Assembly: GCA_025526935.1 (NCBI GenBank)
Contig: JAHLKD010000019.1
Coordinates: forward strand, 310,001-374,000
DNA from: Cladochytrium replicatum
Lineage: Eukaryota; Chytridiomycota; Chytridiomycetes; Cladochytriales; Cladochytriaceae
DNA: 64,000 nt
Reading direction: 5' to 3'
The notes beneath the pieces were generated by a model. It did not search any database. It had not been told where the DNA came from and saw only the letters and a list, made by a program, of their open reading frames with translations. Shown in pieces: positions 12,147-22,349 of this stretch (positions within the stretch are counted from its first letter, which is position 1; each line of letters opens with the position of its first letter). A program made the position numbers and the translations under genes.

Positions 12147-12839
12147 TTATTGTGCATCTGTGAGTAGCTCGTCCCAAAAAGTGCCGACAGCGGCAGAGAC
12201 GGATTCATCGGTAGATTTGACCGCTGCCCGAACCTAGCCTTGAGTAAACAAGACCAATTCAGCGTTGTGACAACCGATTTAGAGCTGGGGCTGCATACCT
12301 GAGATCCTTCCAATTGCTCCACTCGCATCAAGATCCCACCCTTAGCTTGACCGTGCTCAAGATCACGGCGCAACCAATGTTTTGTAGACGGTCGATTCCT
12401 TCCAACAATGACAAGCGCAAGGAAGCCATGGACTGCCTGACACGTTCGACGTTGGCAGAACCCTTGCTTAAAACCTGAACTTCGCGAGGCGGGCCGCCGA
12501 GTTGAGAAAATTATTCAACCGACCTCAGTTCCATTGGGGTTGTGAACTTTAAAGACTTGCCGGTAAATCGAAGCTGAATGTTATGGGAGAGTGAGACCTG
12601 ATTGGAAGGTAAAATTGGTGTGCGGGGGGCTCTGATGGCACACTGAACGCTTCAATACTGAAAGTTTGGATGACCTGAGCGGAAGGAGAATCCTCCTGGC
12701 GATATTGTGAGCAACATTTACCTCGAAAGCAACATAACTCGCAACATCGCTTGAAAAAGTCTGTAATGGTTGCCGTAGGACTTGTTGCCATAAAATATTG
12801 CGCTATCCTTTCGTGTTGGTTCCGGTACTCTGACTTCAT
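12147..12839 (-). CDS. Uncharacterised small multi-exon gene
   Basis: Three minus-strand pieces look coding: one at about 12839-12540 with HNIQLRFTGKSLKFTTPMEL, one at about 12480-12300 with SANVERVRQSMASLRLSLLEGIDRLQ, and a last one ending DESVSAAVGTFWDELLTDAQ before a TAA at 12147-12149. Candidate introns start GTCGGT and GTATGC. The predicted helices carry no family motif I recognise. The reading frame between the second and third pieces is unresolved, and the gene may join the zinc-motif gene upstream. The 3' end converges on the Rab-GAP gene with only about 67 bases between stops. Confidence 0.4.
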
Positions 12840-12939
12840 ACAATTTGAATCAAGGAATGTTCGTATGGAATCCCGTTCGCTTCAGTTTTGTGCCGTTAGT
12901 AGTTCTGGTTGATTTTCGCTCATGGTGACATCATCAAGC

Positions 12940-14306
12940 TCAAGAAGGAAGGTGCAACCTATCTGTCTCCTTCCGTCCGCGATCTCTCTCGGTGACTTCG
13001 TGCACTGTATTTCGTAAGCTCTTCCTAAAGCTAAAGAAACGGTGGGTGTATGGGCTCACGGAGATCAAAGAATCTGGATTCTCAAGATTCCCTACGTCGC
13101 TCCTGATTCGGTAACGCAACGGTAGCTTTTGAGCCCCCACCACCTTTAACACCTGTTTTCCACGACCAAATATTGAAACGAATGCGTTCTTTTGTTTATT
13201 GATGTGCACCGAAATAATTAAATCTGGGCAGACAATGGTTTCGTCGTGCTCAAGCTTGCTGCAGTTTGGCTCGCTGAGGCTCGAGCGAAGGGGGATTCGT
13301 AGGCAGTGCGGGATGGTTTTTGGAGCCCTCCGACGTGGAAGTGGTCGGTATGACCCCAAGAGCCTTGCACTCTCGGCAATCGATGCAAAATACGCAACGA
13401 ATTACAATATCTCCAACATGTTCCCGTTCCTTATTCTGGTGCTCGTGCCCATGCGCTACACCCAAACAATGAGCAAAACATCTGTTGCAGAAACGATTAG
13501 CCTTTTCGTTACCATTGCATTTTGGACAAGGGCTCTTATCAACAACAACCCCACTACCACTGCAAGCTTGCAAGAAAGTGAGCGCGGTTTGGATTGTTGA
13601 AAAAATCAACCGGGTGATGTTTTGTTTTTACTTTACCTTGACATGTTTGGCAACTCTTGCACTTCACATCTTTGGGCCGATCATGTTTGCCGGCGTTCTC
13701 ATGACGAAACCCTGCACCCTTGCAGCGCGGGCAACTTGTTCTCCGAGTCCAATCCTCTGGCGCAATCGGGGCATCCAGCTCCTTTTTCACAAAATTCGTA
13801 GCGTTGTCCACAAGAAATCCGGTTGATTTTCGGGCTTGCTTTTTTCCAATCGTGGCAACCAAACCTCCATCTAGAGAAGGCTGTTGCTGAGGAGGAGGAG
13901 CTGCCTGCGATCCCCTTTGAGCTGAAATTCTTTCACACGCCATTCTGGGTCAGATGTCCATAATGAGCTTACCGACGGGCTTTCTACCAGGCTCTGATGA
14001 TCCAACAACAGATTCGCGTGGTGCGACTTGCCCCTGCAGCCGGTCACCTGCTTGTCCAGACTGCCCACTCCCATTTTCGCTGCCGCTGCCTGACGTCCTT
14101 CGTACCGTCTGCATCAATTCGTTGAGAAGTGGCTCTAGTTTTGCCAGCACTCGTTTGGAAACTTGGTCGGCGATTGCTGAAATAGCTTCTTGTGTCACAC
14201 CACCGTATTGAGCATGCTGTTGCAGTAATCCGGTCAAAGCCGGGACGCTATTCCTGGTCTGGTCGGGTCGCAACAGGGGCTCGCTTCTATCGCTTCTGAG
14301 ACTCAC
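12940..14306 (-). CDS. Protein with repeated CxxC / CxGxG zinc-binding motifs
   Basis: The N-terminal exon (14306 to about 13950) has an amphipathic helix, AISAIADQVSKRVLAKLEP, and a Gly/Ser-rich linker. The next exon encodes SCPRCKGAGF...KCKSCQTCQGK, and after an intron starting GTAAAG comes ACSGSG...SPCPKCNGN...FCNRC and later CIDCRECKALG. The CxxCxGxG spacing is that of DnaJ-type zinc-finger modules, here without a J domain in view. Similar uncharacterised zinc proteins occur in early-diverging fungi; I cannot assign a function. Further open sequence down to about 12940 (DETIVCPDLIISVHIN...) may be its last exon, starting after a CTGCAG acceptor near 13257, so the 3' end is uncertain. Confidence 0.55.
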
Positions 14307-14354
14307 TTGAAATGAAGTCAGAGACTGATATTGTTGGCCGGTATTACGGTGTAT

Positions 14355-15440
14355 TTACTGTCTGACATGGCGGAGACCCCTCCACGTTCCTTTTGAGCCA
14401 GAAGTGAACCACACTCGAAAGCGGGTTTTTGATTTATCAATCGCCTGTCGTCTAGAAGAAGTCTCATAAGGAAAAAATAAACGAAGATGGTCAACATTAC
14501 CATCTTCACCACCTGGGATGATGATGGGGGCAGGCCTATCTGATCTGATCCCATTCTCATCACTCTCTGAAAAGTCGTTCAGTTTCTGTAAGCTGTTTAT
14601 AATTACAAAGTGCCTACCGAGGCTTCTGTGCGTTGTTGAACCTGGTCTCGAATTAGGTCGCGAACCTGCTGGACTCCCGTTGGGACTTCCATCACTGAGG
14701 GGACCTTGCCGATTACCTTTGCTGCTCCCTTTTGCCGCAAGGTTATTGCACACAGAAATTCTTGTTGTTGCTTGGTCAAACTTACTTATCGATCTGGCAT
14801 CACTCTCCATTTTTCTCGCTAGCAAGGATCCTTCTTCAAACTCAGCCCGACAAAGTGCCTGAGAAGAAGTTTCTGAAAATGAATCATGGGTTATTTCATA
14901 ACAAAATGACATAAAAAGTCTTTTTGTGCCTCATTACCCTTTTTGACACGCACAACAGTCGACGACGGTCGATCTATCAGTATTTTTTAAAAGTGCCCGC
15001 ACTTTCCACCATGCAACCGAGATGACGGACCTTTCTTACCCAGCATTGAAAGAGGTAAATCCTCCTCTTCATCTGGGTCTCTCGTGGTTTGGAAAGATGC
15101 GTCGTGCTTCTGATCTTGCTGTTCAGGCCTAGTCATCCTTGACAGCCGGTCTGGCTCTCCATGAGCATTGCTCTCCAGTAATTTTAGAACTTTTATCACC
15201 TTTAGAATCGATCCTTGATAGTGGGAGCTCATCGTCGCTCGTGGGCCGCTTGATCTGCCACAAAGGGACAGATTCCTCATATTCGTCCTTGTTTGGACTA
15301 TCGGACACACCCTTTTTTGTCTTCTTCTGTTGATCTTCACTCCTGATTTGGCCCCTTTTACTGGAGCTGCCTGCGGACTCTCCAAGGAATTCGTCCAAGA
15401 CTTTTGTTGCAAACGCAGATGCGTCCGAGTGCGAGGCCAT
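14355..15440 (-). CDS. Uncharacterised disordered Ser/Asp-rich protein
   Basis: Starting at the ATG at 15440 the frame reads MASHSDASAFATKVLDEFLGE and then a Lys/Asp/Ser-rich stretch. A short acidic motif occurs twice: SDDELPLS at about 15230 and EEEDLPLSML at about 15070. A downstream exon (SETSSQALCRAEFEEG...) leads into a Gly/Ser/Pro/Arg-rich low-complexity segment, and the frame ends at 14355. Introns beginning GTAAGA near 15038 and GTAGGC near 14620 fit. A frame change between 15130 and 15180 needs either an intron or a sequence error. No domain recognised. Confidence 0.45.
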
Positions 15441-15559
15441 CCGACACACGTGAATCGACTGTTCTCACGGCAAGTGCTGGTAACTTACACTAATGTTATT
15501 TCAATCATTCAATACTAGTACTGATTGATGAATATTTACAAAAACATTACCACCGACCA

Positions 15560-16621
15560 TCACGGCGACTCAGAAAGAGCCATCTCAGCGTAAGCTTTTT
15601 CGTGGTTCGCTTTGAAAATCTCAATCTGTGCCGCCAAAAACATCCCTTCCAACTCCTCCGCCTTCTCCCGAAGCTCATCATTAGCAAACTGCATGGCCTC
15701 CACCGCCTCATCTTTTTCCTCCAGCTGCGACTCTAAAATCTCGATCGCCTCATAGCAATCGTTCAGCTCGCCCTTTTGGCTGTTCAACTCCTCCTCGACC
15801 ATGCGACACTTCCTTCGCAGCACCAACATCTCTTCCCGATCCGCTCTAGCAGCTGAGATTGCGGAATCCAGGAGTTTTCGCGTCGAGCTCCATGTCGTTT
15901 GAGCCTCTGGGGACTGGATGTGCCTTGCAAAGAGGTCGGACGTGATCAGCTCAATCTGAGTGAGTGTGTCTTCAACCGAGTTCCCTGAGGTTGATGGGGA
16001 AGGCGACGTGCGCTGCGTGCTTGCGGTTTTGATTCTGGAAACTGCCCTTTCTGAATCGTCCGGCGGGACACGAGACCCTTTTCGCGGTGAATTTCGGTCC
16101 TACGAAAAGAAATATGATTCGAATTAGGATGTGCACACCATGGATGTCAGAACTCCGAAGGGTACCTTGAGCGGTTCCTTCTCTAATAACCCCTTTTGCG
16201 AGGGTCGAGCTCTGATTTCTAAATTCTGATAACGATAGCCGTTACTGGAAGCACAGAGCTCAACTGATCATATGGCAGGTACCTGTGTGTTCAAAGCTGA
16301 GGGCGATCTCACTCGCAGCGAGGTCTTCAGTGGCCTGTCAAGAGTCGGCTGCTGAATATTAGGAAGGTGGTTTCTGCGTTCGAGGCGCAACCCCAAGCTA
16401 GACAACGTACCGAATGAGAGATTTTCTTGTGTGCCTTGATGTCCCGCTGATTCCGCAATCTCCTGTCGTCGACGTGGTTCTGGTTCTCCTTGTCCATTGT
16501 TAAGTGACGCGTTCCCGATTTGGAAGTGGCCGGAACCCAACAACCCCGATTTGCACATCATGGGTGCCCTCGGTGATTTGCGTGTACGGTGGTTATTCAA
16601 CATGACTGGACTGGGTCTCAT
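15560..16621 (-). CDS. Coiled-coil protein, function unknown
   Basis: The C-terminal exon (about 16080-15560) has one continuous frame. A Ser/Pro-rich part is followed by LTQIELITSDLFARHI and then about 100 residues of heptad-like coiled coil (EEELNSQKGELNDCYEAIEI, ESQLEEKDEAVEAM, REKAEELEGMF). An upstream exon (16621-16268) is basic and disordered. An intron of roughly 100 bases lies between them. The ATG at 16621 would make the 5' end overlap the first exon of the divergent DONSON gene; Met codons at 16603 or near 16561 would reduce or remove the overlap. The coiled coil suggests a structural or scaffold role, but no family is recognised. Confidence 0.6.
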
Positions 16622-19040
16622 CTGCCTGTCTACTTTCTTTACAGAAACGTCAATTGCTGCGTAAGGCTTCGTCTCTCTCCATCGACAAGGAGAACCACTC
16701 TCCGCCTCTGCTGAGTCCAGAACTCCCGTCTCTCACCTCAAAACCTGCCACTGATTGCCGGAATGAGCCACCAAAAGCGAATCTGAAGCCATCAGGGAGG
16801 CTTGACGAACGCAAAGCTCCTGTCTCAGTATTCCCCGTACTCAAAAAGGCTCCACGAAAGGACCCATGGTGTGCGCTCCAGGTATTCACCAATAAATGCG
16901 GTCCAAACTTTGACGACTGCAATAATGCAGATGAAGTGAGTATCTTGTTAACGTTCTTGTTTTTGGAGTTCTGACAAAAAGCGGATAGATCTATTGCAGC
17001 AGCCAGGACGGATCGGGCTCTTCTCAGAGCCAAAACGAAGTCGACAATGCTCAAGACTGCGCTCTGGAACCTGCCAAGCCAGCGAGATTGCCGACGCGAC
17101 GTTCTCGGGTTCTCGCAGTTCTGCAACAGGTGCAAAATAATCTCAATGACACAAATTTATCTAATTCGGATCGAAAAGCAGGGACAATCATTGTCGGATC
17201 TCCCGGACGATCCCATTGCCCTGGTGAACGGATGGTTCTCAAGTGAGAAGAGAGACCGGCCAATACGAAAAGGTGGGGTATTGGACCCAGCCGGCAGAAA
17301 ACAGTCAGTTAATCTTGGATGACCTCTCAAAAGGTTCGTTGAACTCCCTATGCAGTCGGTCGATGGATGGGAGCGGTAAACTTCCCGAGATGGGCGGGAT
17401 CTCGGAAAACGTGAAACTTGAAAAGCGCGGCGGTTCATTCTCTGGTGATGGTCGGGAACATCAAGATATATTCGACAAGGTGAGACCCGCCAAAGCTTTT
17501 GGGATCACCCGATTCTTCTCACCGTGAACACCCCAGGTTGACTTGATGTCTCGGAAAAGGGTTCGGCCAGATGTAAGAGTTCTTCAAAACTTGCATGTTT
17601 CCCAACCCGATTCCTGAAACCCATGTGCAGGACTCGATTAAAACTCCCAGTGGACAATCGGACTGGACATTAAAAACCGACGTTGTGTTCCAATCGTCCG
17701 TGAGTTTCAACTGGTGCACTGAGGTTTCCCGAATGGACGCCGCTGCGATTCTAGCCGACCTTGGCAAATCAGCGACACGATCGTCGTTCGACGATTTTGT
17801 AAGTGTAGACATAAAAAAAGACGTTTGATTTTTGTTCCTTAACGTCAACCCCCGTCGATCGTCACTAAGGATGATCCGATTAGAGGCCTTCGTGACCGAT
17901 TCCAACAGGCGCTGATGCAATGGGTTTTCCCGCCCAAATCGTCGCCGTGTCACATGGCGCTTGCAAGCAAGGTTGCTGCAAAACCGGAGGATCGGCTGGA
18001 GCCCTACGAGAAAATCGAGCTCGAGTACATAAAGTCGCTCGAAGAGGACTGGTAATTTCACTCCCTATGGATTTTCACGTCTCAAGTCTAAAAACAAAGT
18101 TTGGTCCAACACAGGAAAGAAGCGTTCAAATCTGTGTATTACTCTTGGAAAACGCGATCCACGCCGTACTTTTGGTACCGGAACAAGGAATTCGCTGTCG
18201 TTTTCCACACGGTCGATGGGTTTCCGGAGGCCGCACTCTCGCGCTCGTCTCCGGGGCTTCGAAGAGCGCTGCAAAACGCAGGTGCGTTGTGAAAGTTTTC
18301 TTTCCCTTTAAATTGCAGTGGTGATGCCCCATTAGGAGTTGCGTTTAACGAGTACCGGTCACGGAGACGGGTGAGAAAACGTCCGGTTGTGGAGTTTGTT
18401 GAGGGGGAAGATCGGAAAGGAAGGATGCTTGATGGAGGGGATGAGGACGAGTCGGAGCTTGCGTTGAAAGTAGAAGGAGATCCGAGCATACACGCCCTGT
18501 TTGATTTTCTTTACACCTGGAAAGGTTGGTTTGAGGGAGCGGGCGGGGAAGGAGTCGTTTTTTTGAGTCCGTGTAACACTTTTGGTTTTTAGGACCAATG
18601 GCACATCTATTGTCAATTAAGCCATTCCGGAATGCTGCATTGAAGTACGCCCAGGTAATGTTTGTTGAGTTTTTCAGCGCAAACCGGTTGGGAACTGACT
18701 CTCGCCAAAGATTACCGCATCCGATGGAGTACGCACAGCGTCGGGCGAGACGATTTCCAAGCTGCATGTGCGCGGCGCGCCGTACTTGCTCCCGACGGCG
18801 TTGGACGAGATGGGTCGAGTGTTCAAGTACTATGTGGACCGGAACTTGATGGCGGAAGCCAACGACGACGATGACGACGGGTCCGACCCCGGTTTCGAGA
18901 GCGACAACTTTCTTGCGCCGGAGAAGCCGAGACGGAAGCGGGAGGACGAGGTGGGCTATGTTAGGATGACGAGGTGTGAGGTTGATGAAGTTTCAAAAGG
19001 ACTGCATGTGCTGGGAAAATTTGAGAGAGCCAGGCAATAG
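16560..19040 (+). CDS. DONSON: DONSON (downstream neighbour of Son) replication-fork protein homologue
   Basis: DONSON helps assemble the CMG helicase and protects replication forks in animals and plants. The N-terminal half is Ser/Pro-rich and poorly resolved. The C-terminal half aligns by eye with the family: DDPIRGLRDRFQ...WVFPP, then WKEAFKSVYYSWKTRSTPYF, FAVVFHTVDG, SRSSPGLRRALQNAG, IHALFDFLYTWKG, LSIKPFRNAALKYAQ, and finally LHVRGAPYLLPTALDEM (compare the family's ITGP-hydrophobic-PHSL segment). Introns are about 55 to 65 bases. A small first exon at 16560-16583 (eight codons, M-G-A-L-G-D-L-R), spliced by GTACGG...TTACAG to 16645, supplies a start, because the following exon has no ATG. 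That start is inference. The tail is acidic (DDDDDGSDPGF). It is absent from budding and fission yeasts as far as I know. Confidence 0.85.
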
Positions 19041-19239
19041 CAGATTATGTTTGTTAAAGAGAATATATTATGCTGTTGGCGTGACTAGCCAAAAACCCAA
19101 AAACCGGTGAAAAGTGGAGTATGAAGTGTTGGGCTCGGCAACGGCCAGGAAAGGGAAGAAACTGCAACGCCATTGGGTTGCACTAACGGCGACGTATTGG
19201 TATTGACGCCTTGGGCGCATTGACAATGTTGTCATCCGT

Positions 19240-20394
19240 TCATCTCCACCAGGCCGTGAGTGCAAAGCGATCGCTCGAGCAAGGGAGAAACTCGTGATCG
19301 ACGACACCGCTCAGAAATAGGACCAGTCGACCTGGCACGGGATCAATGTCGACGTGCTCACCGTTCTTCAAGTGGACACGAAGCTGACCGCCTCCAGTGG
19401 TCTCATTGAGGTAGACGACAGCCGTGACTCTGCGCTGGACGTCGTCAGACAGGTCGTCGACCGGAAACGCGTCGCGGTGTGTCTCGTACGCAGCCACGCC
19501 GTCGCCGGGGTAGAAAGCGAGCTGATACTCGCACGACGACGCCGGGAGTTCGTCGCGCAGGTGGATGACTCTGGACTTCAAGTCCTCGCGCAGGGCCAGC
19601 AGCCGGTCGAGGACCGATTGAATGGGGGTCGGGTACGACTTCAACACTTTAGCGTCGTCGTGGGGGAGGAGGAAGGCTATGCTGTCCCCGCGAGCGTTCC
19701 TGTCTCTGAACGGATCTTCTTCGAGGGAGAGGAAGTCGCGGGCGGGCCGCAGCGATCCGGCGTGCAGCATCGCCCTCGCGGCCGCATTGGATTCCGAGAG
19801 ATCCAACGGCGCGAATCCATCGACGACGGTGCGTCCGTCCTCAAACAACTCCCGCACGCGGTCAAAGGGCAAGACTTTGTTGGCGTGGGCAGCGGTGGTC
19901 CAGTTGGGCAGGAAGATGCGTCGGCACACATCGATGCTAGGCTCCTGGAGCTCCATCATGGCGAGGAGCTGCTGCTCGGGGATATCCTCGACGATTTCTT
20001 CTTGTTCGTCTTGGTCATCGACGAGCATGATGTCGTCCAAGATGTCGGGCTGGGAACCGATCGCGACGGCCCGCATGCGCATGCTGAGGGACGACTCGTC
20101 TTCTTCGAAGGAGTAGTTTATCTCAGAGGGAGCGCCCAAGCGCACCGAGTCGCCGCCAAAGGTAGCGTACCCGCTTTGGTCGTCGGCAAGGACAGGCGAG
20201 TTGAGCATTGAGGGAGATGAAGAGGCTGGGACGACGAGACGGGAAGCCGAGAGTTGTGAGGATAACAGGAAACCTGGGAGAGAACGGCCCGAGTCGTATT
20301 CATGCTCGAGAGCTTTGGCAGCCATTTCAATGCGATGGGAGGTGTCCATTTGGGAACTAGAGTGTGGCTTGAGAGGCAATGTTGGCAAGTGCAA
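19240..20394 (-). CDS. Prolyl-4-hydroxylase-like 2-oxoglutarate/Fe(II) oxygenase (EGLN/PHD type)
   Basis: A single uninterrupted 384-codon frame. The C-terminal catalytic part resembles the PHD/EGLN branch of prolyl hydroxylases: NARGDSIAFL, YQLAFYPGDGVAAYETHRDAF, VTAVVYLNE, GGGQLRVHL, VDIDPVPGRLVLFLS, VVDHEF, DRFALTAWW. The likely iron ligands are His306, Asp308 and His367, and Arg376 is the 2-oxoglutarate-binding arginine, numbered from the ATG at 20394. All four are present, so the enzyme should be active. The N-terminal 150 residues are Ser-rich then acidic (DDQDEQEEIVED) and unlike the family. A second Met at 20349 is an equally good start. The substrate cannot be read from sequence. It is intronless, in contrast to its neighbours, and converges on DONSON with 199 bases between ends. 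Confidence 0.85.
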   Translation of the reverse strand: MHLPTLPLKPHSSSQMDTSHRIEMAAKALEHEYDSGRSLPGFLLSSQLSASRLVVPASSSPSMLNSPVLADDQSGYATFGGDSVRLGAPSEINYSFEEDESSLSMRMRAVAIGSQPDILDDIMLVDDQDEQEEIVEDIPEQQLLAMMELQEPSIDVCRRIFLPNWTTAAHANKVLPFDRVRELFEDGRTVVDGFAPLDLSESNAAARAMLHAGSLRPARDFLSLEEDPFRDRNARGDSIAFLLPHDDAKVLKSYPTPIQSVLDRLLALREDLKSRVIHLRDELPASSCEYQLAFYPGDGVAAYETHRDAFPVDDLSDDVQRRVTAVVYLNETTGGGQLRVHLKNGEHVDIDPVPGRLVLFLSGVVDHEFLPCSSDRFALTAWWR

Positions 20395-21574
20395 ATGTCA
20401 AAGCCACTGAAAAAGGGGAGACTAGAACTATAATACCAGAAAAGACTGAGGTTCGCCTAGAGATCAAACTTGGAGCCTAGCAAAGTCATGTGTGATTTTT
20501 GTTTAATATTGTCTCTCAAAAGTTCTCCTATTTTCCTGGCCTAATTGTTAAAATGGTGCCGCGCTATTTTGCCGCATGGACCTCCCCAACGTCTCTTGAA
20601 GACGAAGATGTCGTTCGGCTCAATCCTGATGGCCCCCTAATTTAGGCAGCCAAATTCCGCTTCGGCAGTATTATCAACCAACTTGTCCTGGACTGGCACC
20701 AGTGGCGGTACTTGGTGGACTGGCACACGTCCACCTGCTACGATAGAACCTCCTTGCCCACGCCCCTACTGCGCACGGTCACTCTAACTACCCGCCTGCT
20801 GCAAATGCTAGTTCCTGCAATCAAAGCAGTAGATTCGTTTTAAGGATCAATATTATCGATTTTCAAAGGCTTGGGAGAAAGTTGTAGGAAGGATCAGGTC
20901 ACCCTTGTGCAGACAATCTGGGAGGAATCTTATAAGACACGTAAAACCAAGAACAGTGGTGCTGATGGTAGGCAGCATTCTCGTGATAAAGAACTTGTTT
21001 CAAGCAGAGCAAACAGCAAAATCAGTCAACCTTCAACCTATCATATCGCCCAAACTAATCATCGTAGAGGAGGGCGGACACCACCGCTGGAATCACAGCT
21101 GCCAATTCTACGGCTGATTGAGGTCTGATCCTCTGGGATCGAATTTTTTGTGTCACTAGTACATGGAAAGTGAAGTCTAGGCAATCTTGGAAATAATTTG
21201 GAGTATTGACTCATAATCACGATGCGCAGATGGCAATGGACTATTTAGGACTGTCCAATATAAAATGACCACCATTCAAAAAAATGGGACCGACACTACG
21301 GAATAGTGTTAATAGTTTTTTTTTGACTTCAAATCAGAAGTAGGCAGCACTAAAAAGGACAGGAACATATACTATTTAGGGGCATTTCGAAAAAAGGTTC
21401 TCTAACTGATGTTTTCCATCAACAAACAGACTGCTTCCATCCGCTACCATTCTGTAGAAGGGGAGATCAGCTAATCTCTCGTTGAACCATTCCCATTCCA
21501 TCCTTCCACCTCCAAACACTTGTCTCAGTAAGCTTTCCAGTTTTTGTCAGAACGACATCATCATTAGGATTATC
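20395..21574. other. Gene-poor stretch with decayed coding-like sequence
   Basis: No intact gene is visible. A plus-strand segment starting at 20552 is open for about 28 codons, hits a stop, and continues in a Trp/Leu-rich frame (INQLVLDWHQWRYL), which looks like a dead coding fragment. The rest has many stops in all frames and A/T runs. I see no tRNA or tandem repeat. Confidence 0.4.
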
Positions 21575-22349
21575 TCAAACAGACGATCTTCCGCAAGCCA
21601 TGCCTCTGGTCTTTTGTTTAGATCTAGGAACAGGCTGTAGGGGTAAGGGAGTCCATGTTCCATCCAAGCCTCGTCTGGAAGATTGCATCCACTGAAATGT
21701 GAATGTACGGCGAAGTTTGTCAACAGCAGTCACCTTCCCCATCCACAGTGTGGTTTCCCAATGCTCCTCAGTGTCTGCATCTGGATTTACGAGAACAAAA
21801 CTGTCCTTGGTTGGAATTTGCCACCCGTCAGCCACCGTTTTGCGAGATGTCAGGTTCTTCCCGTCTTGCCCTCTCAACTCAAAATTAAACATGTCCACTT
21901 GCTTTTATCCTTCTGGCTAGACTCATCATTCCTGCATTCACCGTTTCTCACCGCATGACCCATGGCCGGAGGATTTCCAAAATCTTGTGTGTTTGTGAAG
22001 CTCCACGATCCCGTTGAACCGGTTGCAGAGGATCCAGTGTTTTGACAAATGTGTTGGTGACAAAGGACTTCTTCTTCAGCAACGAGCCGGTTTTGTTATT
22101 GGATGGATCTGGTGCTGATACGGAAGAGGGGTAACTGCTGCTGATGCTGCCGGCCGGACGTCGAAGGAACGGGCCGCAGAGAATGCTGGAGAGAAAGATC
22201 CTGTGTGCTTCTTCGACATCTTCAAACTTCAGGTCCTGGCGTAAAGTGGATGTTGCTGTTGTGTCATTGCCATCAGTTTGGCCATCCCCTGACCCTGGGA
22301 GCTGCACCAAACAAGCCTTCCAGCAACAATAGATCCTTGCGCTAAGCAA
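21575..22349 (-). pseudogene. Probable transposon-derived ORF remnant
   Basis: Two adjacent minus-strand open segments form a consistent, frame-broken reading. The upstream one ends Ser/Lys-rich (SLLKKKSFVTNTFVKTLDPL). The downstream one reads DSFVLVNPDADTEEHWETTLWMGKVTAVDK followed by FTFQWMQSS and GTWTPLP. The pattern 'D-x-V-x-V-x-P...W-x-G-K-V' is reminiscent of a small C-terminal module found in some fungal and animal DNA-transposon proteins. I cannot name the superfamily and see no terminal repeats. Confidence 0.35.

Noticed and set aside
19354-20211. A 285-codon plus-strand frame opposite the 2-OG oxygenase
   Set aside because: It is an antisense shadow in GC-rich DNA; the minus frame carries all catalytic motifs.
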